From positions 1 through 11,785 of the forward strand of contig JAJPHF010000192.1 in the NCBI GenBank assembly GCA_021325365.1: 11,785 nucleotides of DNA. Direction: 5' to 3'. The position numbers were made by a program, and so were the translations under genes. The notes beneath the pieces were generated by a model. It was given only the letters and a program-made list of their open reading frames with translations, was not told where the DNA came from and searched no databases. The stretch is from Pseudomonadota bacterium (lineage in GTDB: Bacteria > Chloroflexota > UBA6077 > JAJPHF01). Position 1 is the stretch's first letter; the number at the start of each line of letters is the position of its first letter. Shown here in pieces: positions 1-7,719 of the stretch.

Positions 1-1845
1 ATGGCGCCGATCTTCCACGACGGCGAGCTGCTCATCTGGTCGGGCGCCATGATGCACATGCTCGACATCGGCGGCCTGCGCCCCGGCAGCTTCTGCTACG
101 ACGCCACGGAGTGCTACCAGGAGGGGCTGCAGCTCACGCCGACGAAGCTGGTCGAGGGCGGGCGGCTACGCCAGGACATCCTGACGATGATCCTGTCGCA
201 CAGCCGCATGGCGCCGACCATGCACCTCGACCTGAAGGGGCTCATGGCGGCCAACCTGGCGGCGGCCCGCGGCTTCGCCACGCTGGTTGGGCGCTACGGG
301 GCGGACACGGTGCGCGCGGTCATGGCCGGGCTCATCCGGCTGTCGGAGGAGCGGATGCGGGCGCGGCTCCGCGAGCTGCCCGACGCGACCGTCGAGTCGA
401 CGGGCTACATCGAGGGCCACGACACGAAGGGCACGGTCTACGAGGTGGCCCTCAGCGTCACCAAGCAGGACGACCGCCTGATCTTCGACTTCTCGCGCTC
501 CTCGCCCCAGACGCCGGGCGCCGTCAACTGCACCCGCTCGGGGCTGATGGCGGGCATCTCGGCGGCGCTGCTGCCCACGCTAGCCTACGACATCCCCTGG
601 AACGAGGGCCTGTTCCGCCCCCTGGAGATCGTCTGTCCCGAGGGGCTGATCTGCAACGCGCGCCGGCCGGCGGCGGTGAGCGGCGGCACGCTGGAGGCCG
701 TGTGGGAAGTCGAGATGACGGCGACCGATGCGCTCTCCAAGCTGGCCGCCTGCTCGGACGCCTACCTGGCCGAGGCGCAGGCCGCGCCCGCCGGCGGGCC
801 GGACAACTTCTACCTGAGCGGCATCAGCAACCACGGCGAGCGCTTCGCGCAGTCCACGCTCGACGTGCTGGCGACGGGCGGTGGCGCATACAGCCACCGC
901 GACGGGGTGTGGACGCAGGGCCAGCACGACATCGAGCGGCTGAACATCTCGAACGCCGAGGCGCTGGAGTTCGACCTGCCGCTCCTGTACCTCTGGCGCG
1001 GCCTCGCCCGCGACTCGGGCGGGGCGGGGCGGCAGCGCGGCGGGCTGAGCCTCGGCGCCCTCTACGCCATGCACAAGACCGAGGGGCTGGAGTGCCGCCT
1101 GGGCTGCCACGGCTGGGACATTCCCAACTCGCCGGGCCAGTTCGGCGGCCTGCCGAGCAACGAGAACCAGCGCACCTGGTGGCGCGACTCGAACGCGCCC
1201 GCGCTGCTGGCCGCGGGACGCATCCCCACGCTGGCCGAGCTGGAGGGCACGCTCACGCCCACCAGCGGCCGCCAGGGCACGATCCAGTTCGGGCCGCACG
1301 ACGTCATGCTCAAGACGCCGCAGGCGGGCGGCGGCTGGGGCGATCCGCTCGACCGGCCCGCCGCGGCCGTGCAGGACGACCTGGAGTTCGGGGCCATCTC
1401 GCCCGAGGCGGCCCGCACACTGTACGGCGCGGTGCTGGACGCCGACGGCCGCGTGGATGCGGCCGCCACCGCCGCGCACCGCGAGGCGCTGCGCGCGGCG
1501 CGGCGCGGGTGGCCCGCCCGGCGGCAGCTCGCGAGTCCGCCCGCGGCGGAGACGCTGGTGCGCGTCGGCCCGCTCGGCGACCAGCTCGAGATCGTGCGGG
1601 ACGCGGACGGCGCGCACTGGACGCGCTGCCGCTGCGGCCACGTGCTCGCCCCGGCGCGCGAGAACTGGCGGGAGTACGCTGGCCGCAAGCAGGCCGAGGC
1701 GGCCGAGCTGGGGCCGGCGATGCGGCTCGCCCCGTACATGGAAGCGCGGCTGTACGCCTGCCCGGGCTGCGGGCGCCTGCACGCCGTGGACATCTGCCGC
1801 CAGGGCGCCCCGGACCGGCACGACATCCGCCTGGCGCTGGCGTAG
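1..1845 (+). CDS. hyuB: HyuB/acetone carboxylase alpha-like subunit with C-terminal gamma-type zinc domain (5' partial)
   Basis: Hydantoinase B/oxoprolinase-family subunit, the partner of a HyuA-type ATPase subunit. Family members act in ATP-dependent opening of cyclic amides (hydantoins, 5-oxoproline) or ATP-dependent carboxylation of ketones. The visible 614 residues begin inside the family domain (HMLDIGG at residues 19-25, the YQEGL..PTKLVEGGRL block at 39-55), so about 130 N-terminal residues lie outside the window and the ATG at base 1 is not the true start. The usual HyuB end is seen at GGGWGDPL (443-450) and the SPEAARTLYG segment. From about residue 515 there is an extra domain with Cys543, Cys545, Gly546, His547, an ENWREYA stretch, and Cys587-Pro-Gly-Cys590. 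This CxCG...CPGCG pattern resembles the zinc-binding acetone carboxylase gamma subunit (AcxC), so an alpha-gamma fusion and a carboxylase are more likely than a plain hydantoinase. HyuA follows on the same strand after 240 bases. Family assignment is firm; the gamma-domain assignment is from memory of the motif; the substrate is unknown. Confidence 0.9.
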   Translation: MAPIFHDGELLIWSGAMMHMLDIGGLRPGSFCYDATECYQEGLQLTPTKLVEGGRLRQDILTMILSHSRMAPTMHLDLKGLMAANLAAARGFATLVGRYGADTVRAVMAGLIRLSEERMRARLRELPDATVESTGYIEGHDTKGTVYEVALSVTKQDDRLIFDFSRSSPQTPGAVNCTRSGLMAGISAALLPTLAYDIPWNEGLFRPLEIVCPEGLICNARRPAAVSGGTLEAVWEVEMTATDALSKLAACSDAYLAEAQAAPAGGPDNFYLSGISNHGERFAQSTLDVLATGGGAYSHRDGVWTQGQHDIERLNISNAEALEFDLPLLYLWRGLARDSGGAGRQRGGLSLGALYAMHKTEGLECRLGCHGWDIPNSPGQFGGLPSNENQRTWWRDSNAPALLAAGRIPTLAELEGTLTPTSGRQGTIQFGPHDVMLKTPQAGGGWGDPLDRPAAAVQDDLEFGAISPEAARTLYGAVLDADGRVDAAATAAHREALRAARRGWPARRQLASPPAAETLVRVGPLGDQLEIVRDADGAHWTRCRCGHVLAPARENWREYAGRKQAEAAELGPAMRLAPYMEARLYACPGCGRLHAVDICRQGAPDRHDIRLALA

Positions 1846-1921
1846 CAGCATGGTACGGTCCGGCCTGGAGCTTACAGCGGTGTGCAGTTTGGCTGAGCGA
1901 TCGGCCGCCGCCGGAGTTGCG

Positions 1922-1965
1922 GCCTCGACGGCCGCGGGCGGGCATGAAACCCGCCCCTACGAGGC
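1922..1965. repeat. GC-rich palindromic intergenic repeat
   Basis: Nested hairpin between hyuB and hyuA. The inner stem is GGGCGGG (1936-1942) with CCCGCCC (1950-1956) around a 7-base loop; the outer stem is GCCTCG (1922-1927) with CGAGGC (1960-1965). The reverse complement contains GTAGGGGCGGGTTTCATGCC, which resembles a small palindromic repeat I recall as scattered between genes in Chloroflexota and other genomes. No T-run follows, so it is not a classical terminator. Only one copy is visible here, so repeat status rests on recognition rather than on copies in the window. Confidence 0.5.
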
Positions 1966-2073
1966 TCGGCGCGGGTGGGTGCGCGCGCCGGGCCGGCGCC
2001 AGGCCAGAGCGAGTGCAGGAGACGCCGGCGCAGGCCGAAGCGCGACTGATGCGAGGCAATAGAGCAATTGGCC

Positions 2074-2080
2074 GAGGGGA
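2074..2080 (+). promoter_or_regulatory. Ribosome-binding site deciding the hyuA start
   Basis: GAGGGGA ends 5 bases before the ATG at 2086. The in-frame TTG at 2068 would place this purine tract inside the coding region and has no comparable site of its own, so ATG 2086 is preferred; the product then begins MDGQRFAVGTDIGG, as in other HyuA proteins. Confidence 0.7.
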
Positions 2081-2085
2081 GCGGA

Positions 2086-4245
2086 ATGGACGGTCAGCGG
2101 TTCGCGGTGGGCACCGACATCGGCGGCACGTTCACCGACATGGTGGTGATCGACGGCGCGACGGGCGTGCGCGTGTTCAAGACGCCGACGACGCCGCGCG
2201 ACCGCAGCCTGGGCGTGGTCGAGGGCTTCCGGCTGGCGGCCGCCGAGTACGGGCTGTCGCTCGAGGAGTTCTGCCGGCGCACGGCCTACTTCGCGCACGG
2301 TACCACCGCCGCCACGAACGCGCTCATCGAGCGCAAGGGCGAGCCGACGGGGTTGCTCACGACCCGCGGCTTCCGCGACACGCTGCTCATCCAGCGGGCG
2401 ATGGGCTCGTGGACGGGCATCGGCGACGCCTCGGGCCACTATAGCCAGCGCCGCAACCCGGTGCCGATCGTCGACAAGCAGAACATCATCGAGATCGACG
2501 AGCGCCTCGACTTCGCCGGCGACGAGATCGTCCGCCTGAACACCGAGCAGGTGCGGGAGGCCGTGCGGACGCTGCGCGCGCGCGGCGTGCAGGGCATCGC
2601 CATCTGCTTCCTCTGGTCGTTCGTGCAGCCGGACCACGAGCAGCAGGCGGCGGCCATCGTGCGCGAGGAGTGGCCGGAGGTCTTCCTAACGCTCTCGAGC
2701 GACATCGCGCCGGTGATCGGCGAGTACGAGCGCACGGCGACGGCCGTCATCAACTCGTACCTGGGGCCGGTCATCAACCGCTACGTGGGGCTGCTCGAGG
2801 ACCGGCTGCACGAGTCCGGCTTCCGCGGCGACTTCAGCGTGATGGACTCCGGCGGCGGCGTGATGCGGGCGCACGAGGCGGCGCAGCGCGCGGTGAACAT
2901 GCTCACTTCCGGCCCCGCCGGCGGGGTGCTGGCGTCGGCGGCGCTGGCGAAGCGGCTCGGCTACCCGAACGTGCTGACCTCTGACATGGGTGGCACGAGC
3001 TTCGACGTGGGCCTGATCGTGGACGGCGAGCCGCTGGTGGAGACGTTCAGCCAGGCGGGCAACTACCACCTGGCCTGCCCGCGCATCCGCGTGACCGCGA
3101 TCGGCTCGGGCGGCGGCAGCATCGCCCGCGTCGAGGACGGCATCCTGGTCGTCGGACCGCAGAGCGCCGGCGCCGAGCCGGGCCCCGCCTGCTACGGCCG
3201 CGGCGGCACGCAGCCGACGGTCACGGATGCCGACGTGGTGCTGGGCGTGATCGACCCGGACTACTTCCTGGGCGGGCGCATCCCCCTGCGCCGCGACCTG
3301 GCGGAGGAGGCGATTGGGCGCGTGATCGCCGAGCCGCTGGGCATGACGGTGGCCGAGGCGGCGGCGGGCATCCGCAGCGTGGCCGACAACCAGATGGCCG
3401 ACCTGCTGCGTAAGGTGACGGTCGAGCAGGGCCACGACCCGCGCGACTTCGTGCTGTTCGCCTACGGCGGCGCCGGCCCCACGCACGCCTATGCCTTCGC
3501 GCGCGAGGCGGGCATCGGCACGATCGTCGTGCCCTCGACCGCGACCGCGCACTCGGCCTACGGCGCCGTGTCGTCCGACCAGTTCCGCGCCTTCCAGCTC
3601 AGCGATCCTCAGCGCACGCCGCCGCACTCGCAGCGGGTGTCGGAGCACCTGGACGTGGCGCGCATCAACGCGAAGTTCGCCGAGCTGGAGGCGCGCTGCC
3701 GTGCTGCCATGGACGACCATCCCGGGCTGCGCCTGAGCCGCGTGCTGTACTTCCGCTTCCGCCGCCAGACGCACGAGCTGCCGATCCCGGTGCCGGCCGG
3801 CGAGCTGACGGGCGAGGACGTCGACCGGCTGGCGGCGGAGTTCCACGACCGCTACGAGCGCATCTACGGCAAGGGCACCAGCCTGCCGGAGGCGGGCATC
3901 GAGATCAATACCTACCGGGTCGAGGGGCGCATCCCGACGCCCGCGCCGGTCACGGAGGCGCGGGCGCCCGGCGGCGCGGCGAGCCTGGACGCGGCGCTGC
4001 TGGGGCGGCGCAACGTGGCCTTCGGCGCGGACCTGGTCGAGACGGCCGTCTACCGCGGCGAGGACGTGCCCGCCGGCGCGCAGCTCGACGGCCCGGCGAT
4101 CCTGGAATTCCCGGGCACGACGGTGGTCGTCGGGCCGGGCCAGCACGCCGCGCTCGACGGCGAGGGCAACGTCGTGATCCGCGACGAGCAGGTCGCGGCC
4201 ACGGCCAGCGACCGCGTGAGCGTGGCGGCGCTGCAAGGGGTGTAG
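2086..4245 (+). CDS. hyuA: HyuA/acetone carboxylase beta-like ATP-binding subunit
   Basis: Hydantoinase A/oxoprolinase-family subunit of 719 residues, close to the usual length. In this family it binds ATP and phosphorylates the substrate (or the carboxyl donor in acetone carboxylases) before the HyuB-type subunit completes the reaction in the cytoplasm. Seen in order: GTDIGGTFTD, the phosphate-binding motif (residues 9-18); AHGTTAATNALIERKG from about 70; a SGPAGGV loop near 277; DMGGTSFDV (300-308); an IGSGGGSIARV stretch; GAEPGPACYGRGG followed by PTVTDADVVLG; and YGGAGPTHAYAFA in the second half of the ASKHA-type fold. All are family hallmarks and the frame is intact. It ends in TAG, 44 bases before the SBP gene, so it is probably co-transcribed with that gene. 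The gamma-like domain on the upstream subunit favours ketone carboxylation, but a hydantoinase or oxoprolinase role cannot be excluded from sequence alone. Confidence 0.93.
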   Translation: MDGQRFAVGTDIGGTFTDMVVIDGATGVRVFKTPTTPRDRSLGVVEGFRLAAAEYGLSLEEFCRRTAYFAHGTTAATNALIERKGEPTGLLTTRGFRDTLLIQRAMGSWTGIGDASGHYSQRRNPVPIVDKQNIIEIDERLDFAGDEIVRLNTEQVREAVRTLRARGVQGIAICFLWSFVQPDHEQQAAAIVREEWPEVFLTLSSDIAPVIGEYERTATAVINSYLGPVINRYVGLLEDRLHESGFRGDFSVMDSGGGVMRAHEAAQRAVNMLTSGPAGGVLASAALAKRLGYPNVLTSDMGGTSFDVGLIVDGEPLVETFSQAGNYHLACPRIRVTAIGSGGGSIARVEDGILVVGPQSAGAEPGPACYGRGGTQPTVTDADVVLGVIDPDYFLGGRIPLRRDLAEEAIGRVIAEPLGMTVAEAAAGIRSVADNQMADLLRKVTVEQGHDPRDFVLFAYGGAGPTHAYAFAREAGIGTIVVPSTATAHSAYGAVSSDQFRAFQLSDPQRTPPHSQRVSEHLDVARINAKFAELEARCRAAMDDHPGLRLSRVLYFRFRRQTHELPIPVPAGELTGEDVDRLAAEFHDRYERIYGKGTSLPEAGIEINTYRVEGRIPTPAPVTEARAPGGAASLDAALLGRRNVAFGADLVETAVYRGEDVPAGAQLDGPAILEFPGTTVVVGPGQHAALDGEGNVVIRDEQVAATASDRVSVAALQGV

Positions 4246-4289
4246 CATCGACAGGCGCCGCGGCGCCTGGCCACGCCGAGGAGGCACTC

Positions 4290-5435
4290 ATGGCACGATC
4301 CCTCGCGCGTCTGCTCCTGCTGGCGCCGCTGCTGCTGGCGGCGAGCTGCGGCACGGGCGCGTCGACCAGCACGTCCCCCGCGGCGCCGGCGGCCAGCGCG
4401 CCGACCGCGCCCGCGGCGGCGCCCACGAGCGCCGTCCCAGCGACCACCGCGGCGCCGGCCGCTCAGCCGGCGGGCGCCCCCGAGCCCACGACCGTTCATG
4501 TGGGCGTGCTGGCGATCCTCGCCGAGGCGGGCCTGTATGTCGCGCTGGAGCGCGGCTACTTCGCCGACGAGGGCATTAGTCCCGACTTCATCACCTTCGA
4601 CACCGGCGCGAAGGCGATTCCGGCGCTCGCCACGGGCCAGGTGGATGCCTCAGGCGGCGCGTTCAGCCCCGGGTTCGTGAACGCCGTGCAGCGCGGCGTG
4701 GACGTGAAGATGGTCGGCAGCCTGAGCAGCTACGAGGAGGGCTTCAACTCGGGCTACCTGATGGTACGCAAGGAGCTGGCCGACAGCGGCGCGATCCGCG
4801 ATTGGCCGGACTTCCGCGGCCGCGCGATCGCCATCCCGCCCGGGCGGCCGACAGTCGGCGACTACACCGTGGCGCGCGGGCTCGCCCACGGCGGGCTGAC
4901 GCTGGCCGACGTGAACATCGTCGAGCTGCCGTTCCCGGATATGATCCCGGCCTTCGCGAACGGCAGCATCGACGCTGCGCATACCAGCGAGCCCTTCTCG
5001 ACGCTGGCCGCCGACCGCGGCGTGGCGACGAAGTGGAAGGCCACCGTCGATTACGCGCCGGGCCTGACGCCGGCGGTCCTCACCTACGGGCCGGGCCTGC
5101 TGCACAACGCGCCCGACGTGGGCCAGCGCTTCATGATCGCCTACCTGCGCGGCGCGCGCGACTACAACGCGGCGTTCAAGCAGGGCACGGACCGTGCGGC
5201 CATCGTGCAGATGCTCACGAAGCACACGTCGGTGAAGGACCCCGCCATCTACGAGCGCATGGGCCTGTCGTACATCGATCCCGACGGCACGCTGAACGTG
5301 GCGAACCTGATCGACCAGCAGACGTTCTACACCGAGTTCGGCGCCATCCCGAACCCGATCGACGTGACGACGGTCGTGGACAACCGCTTCCGCGAGGCGG
5401 CGCTGCAGCGCCTCGGCCCCTACCAGGGGCGGTAG
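4290..5435 (+). CDS. ABC transporter substrate-binding lipoprotein, NMT1/SsuA type (SBP1)
   Basis: Extracytoplasmic solute-binding protein of 381 residues, anchored as a lipoprotein. The start has GAGGAGG (4278-4284) 5 bases upstream. Residues 1-19 form a type II signal peptide with lipobox LAASC and lipidated Cys20; an Ala/Pro/Thr/Ser-rich tether follows to about residue 67. The mature domain has the family features: GLYVALERGYFADEGI, a TGAKAIPALATGQVDA block (sampling of the ligand pocket), DFRGRAIAIPPG (equivalent to the common DLKGK.I motif), and an ANGSIDAAHTSEPF segment linking the two lobes. Relatives bind nitrate, sulfonates, taurine, bicarbonate, pyrimidine precursors or aromatic acids, so the ligand cannot be read from the fold. 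Its position directly after hyuA suggests it delivers the carboxylase substrate. No permease or ATPase gene accompanies it. Confidence 0.9.
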   Translation: MARSLARLLLLAPLLLAASCGTGASTSTSPAAPAASAPTAPAAAPTSAVPATTAAPAAQPAGAPEPTTVHVGVLAILAEAGLYVALERGYFADEGISPDFITFDTGAKAIPALATGQVDASGGAFSPGFVNAVQRGVDVKMVGSLSSYEEGFNSGYLMVRKELADSGAIRDWPDFRGRAIAIPPGRPTVGDYTVARGLAHGGLTLADVNIVELPFPDMIPAFANGSIDAAHTSEPFSTLAADRGVATKWKATVDYAPGLTPAVLTYGPGLLHNAPDVGQRFMIAYLRGARDYNAAFKQGTDRAAIVQMLTKHTSVKDPAIYERMGLSYIDPDGTLNVANLIDQQTFYTEFGAIPNPIDVTTVVDNRFREAALQRLGPYQGR

Positions 5436-5481
5436 CCGTGGCGACACGATCGGAGCAAGCGACCTGGGTGGTTCCTACCGT

Positions 5482-5538
5482 CGCCGCCGTGAACGGCAGG
5501 CCACTAGACGGGACCTGGGCCCGCCGTTCACGGCGGCG
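5482..5538. repeat. Long inverted repeat between SBP1 and iclR
   Basis: The arm 5482-5497, containing GCCGCCGTGAACGGC, is the exact reverse complement of 5523-5538, giving a 16-bp stem. After one mismatch (A5498/C5522) four more pairs form (5499-5502 with 5518-5521) around a 15-base loop. It lies 65 bases before the iclR start and 46 bases after the SBP1 stop. No T-run follows, so a factor-independent terminator is weakly supported. It could be a transcript-stabilising or attenuating hairpin, a two-half-site operator for the adjacent regulator, or a mobile palindromic repeat. Confidence 0.65.
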
Positions 5539-5603
5539 GCCGAAGTGGCAATCTGTTGAGACCGTAAGCTTAGCGCAGCCGCGAGGGGAGCAGGGGTGAC
5601 GAC

Positions 5604-6458
5604 GTGAGCGACCCGGGCACCGACCGGGCGGAGATCCGAATGGTGGCGAAGGCCGCGGGGCGGCGCGGGGGCGCCGGCAAGGAGACGGCGGCGATCGGGC
5701 CGCGCGCCGTCGACCGCGCCGCCGCGATCCTGCTCAGCTTCTCATTCGGCCAGCCGTCGCTGTCCCTGGCGCAGCTCGCCCAGGCGGCCCGCCTGCCCAA
5801 GCCGTCGGCCTACCGCATCGTCTCGTCGCTCGTGACGAATGGGCTCGTGCGACAGGCGGAGGATGGGCGCTACGAGCCCGGCTTCCGCCTGTTCGAGCTG
5901 GGCGCCATCGTGCAGAGTCGCCTCGTGCTGGCCCAGGTCGTCGCGGAAACGGTGCAGACGCTGGCCGAGGAGACGGGCGAGACGGTGCTGGTGACGCAGG
6001 TGGACTGGACCTCGCACGAGGTGGTGGTCGTGGCGAAGGTCGATTCGCGCCACCCGGTAGGGGTGCTGTCGCCGCTCGGCCGCCGCTCGCACATCGCGAT
6101 GGGCTGTCTGGGCAAGGCGGCGCTGGCGGGGCTACCGCCCGAGCAGGCGGGGAGCTTGCTAACCGATCTCCCGCTCACGCGCTACACCGAGCGCACGATC
6201 ACGGCGCGGCGCGCGCTGCGGCGCGAGATCGAGGCGACGCGCCAGCGTGGCTACGCGCTCGACCAGGAGGAGTACCTGGTGGGCGTGTCGGGCGCCGCCT
6301 CCTGGCTACACCTCGGCGACCCGCGCCCGGTCGGGGCGCTGGGCGTCGTCGGGCCCAGCCAGCGCCTGTCGGCAGAGCGCCTCGCCCAGATCGGCGAGCG
6401 CGTCGCCGCCCTCGCCCGGGCGCTCTCCTTCGAGCGCCCCGCCACCGCGGGCGCATAG
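5604..6458 (+). CDS. IclR-family transcriptional regulator
   Basis: DNA-binding regulator of 284 residues, typical of a family that controls catabolic operons for aromatic and carboxylic compounds in response to a small-molecule ligand. Residues 33-95 form the winged helix-turn-helix: RAVDRAAAILLSF, then LSLAQLAQAARLPK, recognition helix KPSAYRIVSSLVTNGLV (66-82), and wing DGRYEPGFRLFELG. The rest is the GAF-like effector domain, with GETVLVTQVD, HPVGVLSPLGRRSHIAMGCLGKAAL, a TERTI..RRALRREIEATRQRGYA block and GALGVVGPSQRLS. The start is GTG with AGGGG 7 bases upstream; an ATG 12 codons in (5640) is an alternative. It lies 168 bases after SBP1 on the same strand, with an inverted repeat in between. 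It probably regulates the hyuBA-SBP1 genes, the convergent panB-like operon, or both (inference). Confidence 0.93.
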   Translation: MSDPGTDRAEIRMVAKAAGRRGGAGKETAAIGPRAVDRAAAILLSFSFGQPSLSLAQLAQAARLPKPSAYRIVSSLVTNGLVRQAEDGRYEPGFRLFELGAIVQSRLVLAQVVAETVQTLAEETGETVLVTQVDWTSHEVVVVAKVDSRHPVGVLSPLGRRSHIAMGCLGKAALAGLPPEQAGSLLTDLPLTRYTERTITARRALRREIEATRQRGYALDQEEYLVGVSGAASWLHLGDPRPVGALGVVGPSQRLSAERLAQIGERVAALARALSFERPATAGA

Positions 6459-6615
6459 CGAGCGGCCCGCGCCGGCGGCCCCCTTATATCAAGCGACGCC
6501 GATCAGTTCGCGTACACCGCCAGCAGCCAAGCAGGCCGGGCCGGTAGGAAAAGGAAGGATTGGCCGTCAGTTGGTATTACCCCAGCCTTCTCCCAGGGAG
6601 CGAATGCGGGCGGGG

Positions 6616-7671
6616 CTAGCGGCTGGCCCGGTCCAGATAGCTCAGGTCGATCCAGCGGTCGTTGGGCGGGATCTCGGGGAGGGCGCCCTGCTGGTAGGCG
6701 AGCTTCAGGATGCTCTCCGTGCCCGTGAGGTTGGGGCGCAAGGTGCGCGACAGCATCTTGTCCGTGATTGCCTGATCGTACAGCCGCTCGACCTGCTCGC
6801 TGCCCAGCTCCGGCCCCTGCGCCAGGAACAGCCGGTTCGCCTCGTCGCGGTTCGCGGGGTCGAACAGCCAGCTCGTGGCGCGCAACAGCCCGCGCAGGTA
6901 GCCGACGAGCGCGGCGTCGTTCGCCTTCGCCCAGTTATCGTCCACCGCGTAGCCGCTGTACTGGATGTCCTTGACGTAGTCCTGCACGAAGCCGAACGAC
7001 TTAAAGCCGTCGCGCAGCGCGAGGTTGGCGTCGTAGTCGCTGAGCAGCGCGCCCGCGACCTGGCCGGTCTGCAGCGCGGGCAGCCGCGCGGCGCCCGGCA
7101 TCGTGCGCATCGTGTAGTCGCCGTCGTGCAGGCCGTTCGCGGCGAGCACCATGCGCATCACCACGTCGAAGTAGTCGCCAGTGGTGTTGCCCGAGCTGAT
7201 GACCTTGCCCTTCAGGTCGGCCCAGGAGTTGATCTCGGGCTGGACGACCACGCGGATGCTGGGCAAGTCCTGGGTGGAGGCGACGAGCTTCAGCAGCGCC
7301 CCGCCCACCACGGCCGCCGCCATCGACAGGACCGTGAAGCCGACGAGCTGCACGTCGCCGCCGACGAGCGCTTGCGTCGCCGTGTAGGCCGCCGGCACCG
7401 TGATCAGCTCGACGTCGACGCCCTCTTGCGCGAAGTAGCCCTGGGCGTTCGCCACGTAGACCGGCCAGAATTGCACCTCGGCGCCCTGGCCCGTCTTGCC
7501 AATAGCGAGCTTGGCCGGCGCCGCCCGGGTCGGCTGCGACGCGGGCGGCCCGGCGGCCTGGGCCGGTTGGGCGGGCTGGGCCGACCGCGACGCGGGCTGG
7601 GCCGGCTGGCAGGCGGCCAGCAGTGCGCCCACGCCGAGGAGCAGGCACAGCAAGCGTGCGGCGAGTGTCAT
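6616..7671 (-). CDS. ABC transporter substrate-binding lipoprotein, NMT1/SsuA type (SBP2)
   Basis: Second extracytoplasmic solute-binding lipoprotein, 351 residues. The start has AGGAGG a few bases upstream. The signal peptide ends in lipobox LAAC with Cys21, followed by a tether of repeated Gln-Pro-Ala units to about residue 45. The mature domain shows FWPVYVANAQGYFAQEGVDV, a VGGDVQLVGF block, SWADLKGKVISSG (the conserved lobe-linking motif), LQTGQVAGALLSDYD, and a C-terminal WIDLSYLDRA segment common in this family. It differs clearly from SBP1 and so is not a recent duplicate. It is the last gene of the inferred operon panB-like, VOC, SBP2, 48 bases after the VOC gene, and ends in TAG facing iclR across a 157-base gap in which I see no clear terminator. 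The ligand is unknown; the role is presumed uptake for the neighbouring enzymes. Confidence 0.9.
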   Translation of the reverse strand: MTLAARLLCLLLGVGALLAACQPAQPASRSAQPAQPAQAAGPPASQPTRAAPAKLAIGKTGQGAEVQFWPVYVANAQGYFAQEGVDVELITVPAAYTATQALVGGDVQLVGFTVLSMAAAVVGGALLKLVASTQDLPSIRVVVQPEINSWADLKGKVISSGNTTGDYFDVVMRMVLAANGLHDGDYTMRTMPGAARLPALQTGQVAGALLSDYDANLALRDGFKSFGFVQDYVKDIQYSGYAVDDNWAKANDAALVGYLRGLLRATSWLFDPANRDEANRLFLAQGPELGSEQVERLYDQAITDKMLSRTLRPNLTGTESILKLAYQQGALPEIPPNDRWIDLSYLDRASR

Positions 7672-7719
7672 GTGTCCTCCTTGGCAGCAGGCTCGTGTCT
7701 AGGCTACGCGCGCTGCTGC

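Noticed and set aside
580..4287. Long open frames on the - strand opposite hyuB and hyuA (for example 580-1851 and 2686-4287).
   Set aside because: They mirror highly conserved genes, have the Arg/Ala/His/Val-rich composition typical of antisense frames in GC-rich DNA, and lack recognisable domains.
5461..5540. GGGTGGTTCCTACCG near 5466, resembling a T-box leader motif (GGGTGG.ACCGCG) before a hairpin.
   Set aside because: The core is interrupted by extra bases, there is no specifier-loop or stem I structure upstream, and neither neighbouring gene is an amino-acid or tRNA-charging gene.
6583..6600. CCTTCTCCCAGGGAG in the gap between iclR and SBP2, considered as a bidirectional terminator.
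   Set aside because: The stem is only about 5 pairs with almost no loop and has no T-run on either side; at most it is part of a degraded intergenic repeat.
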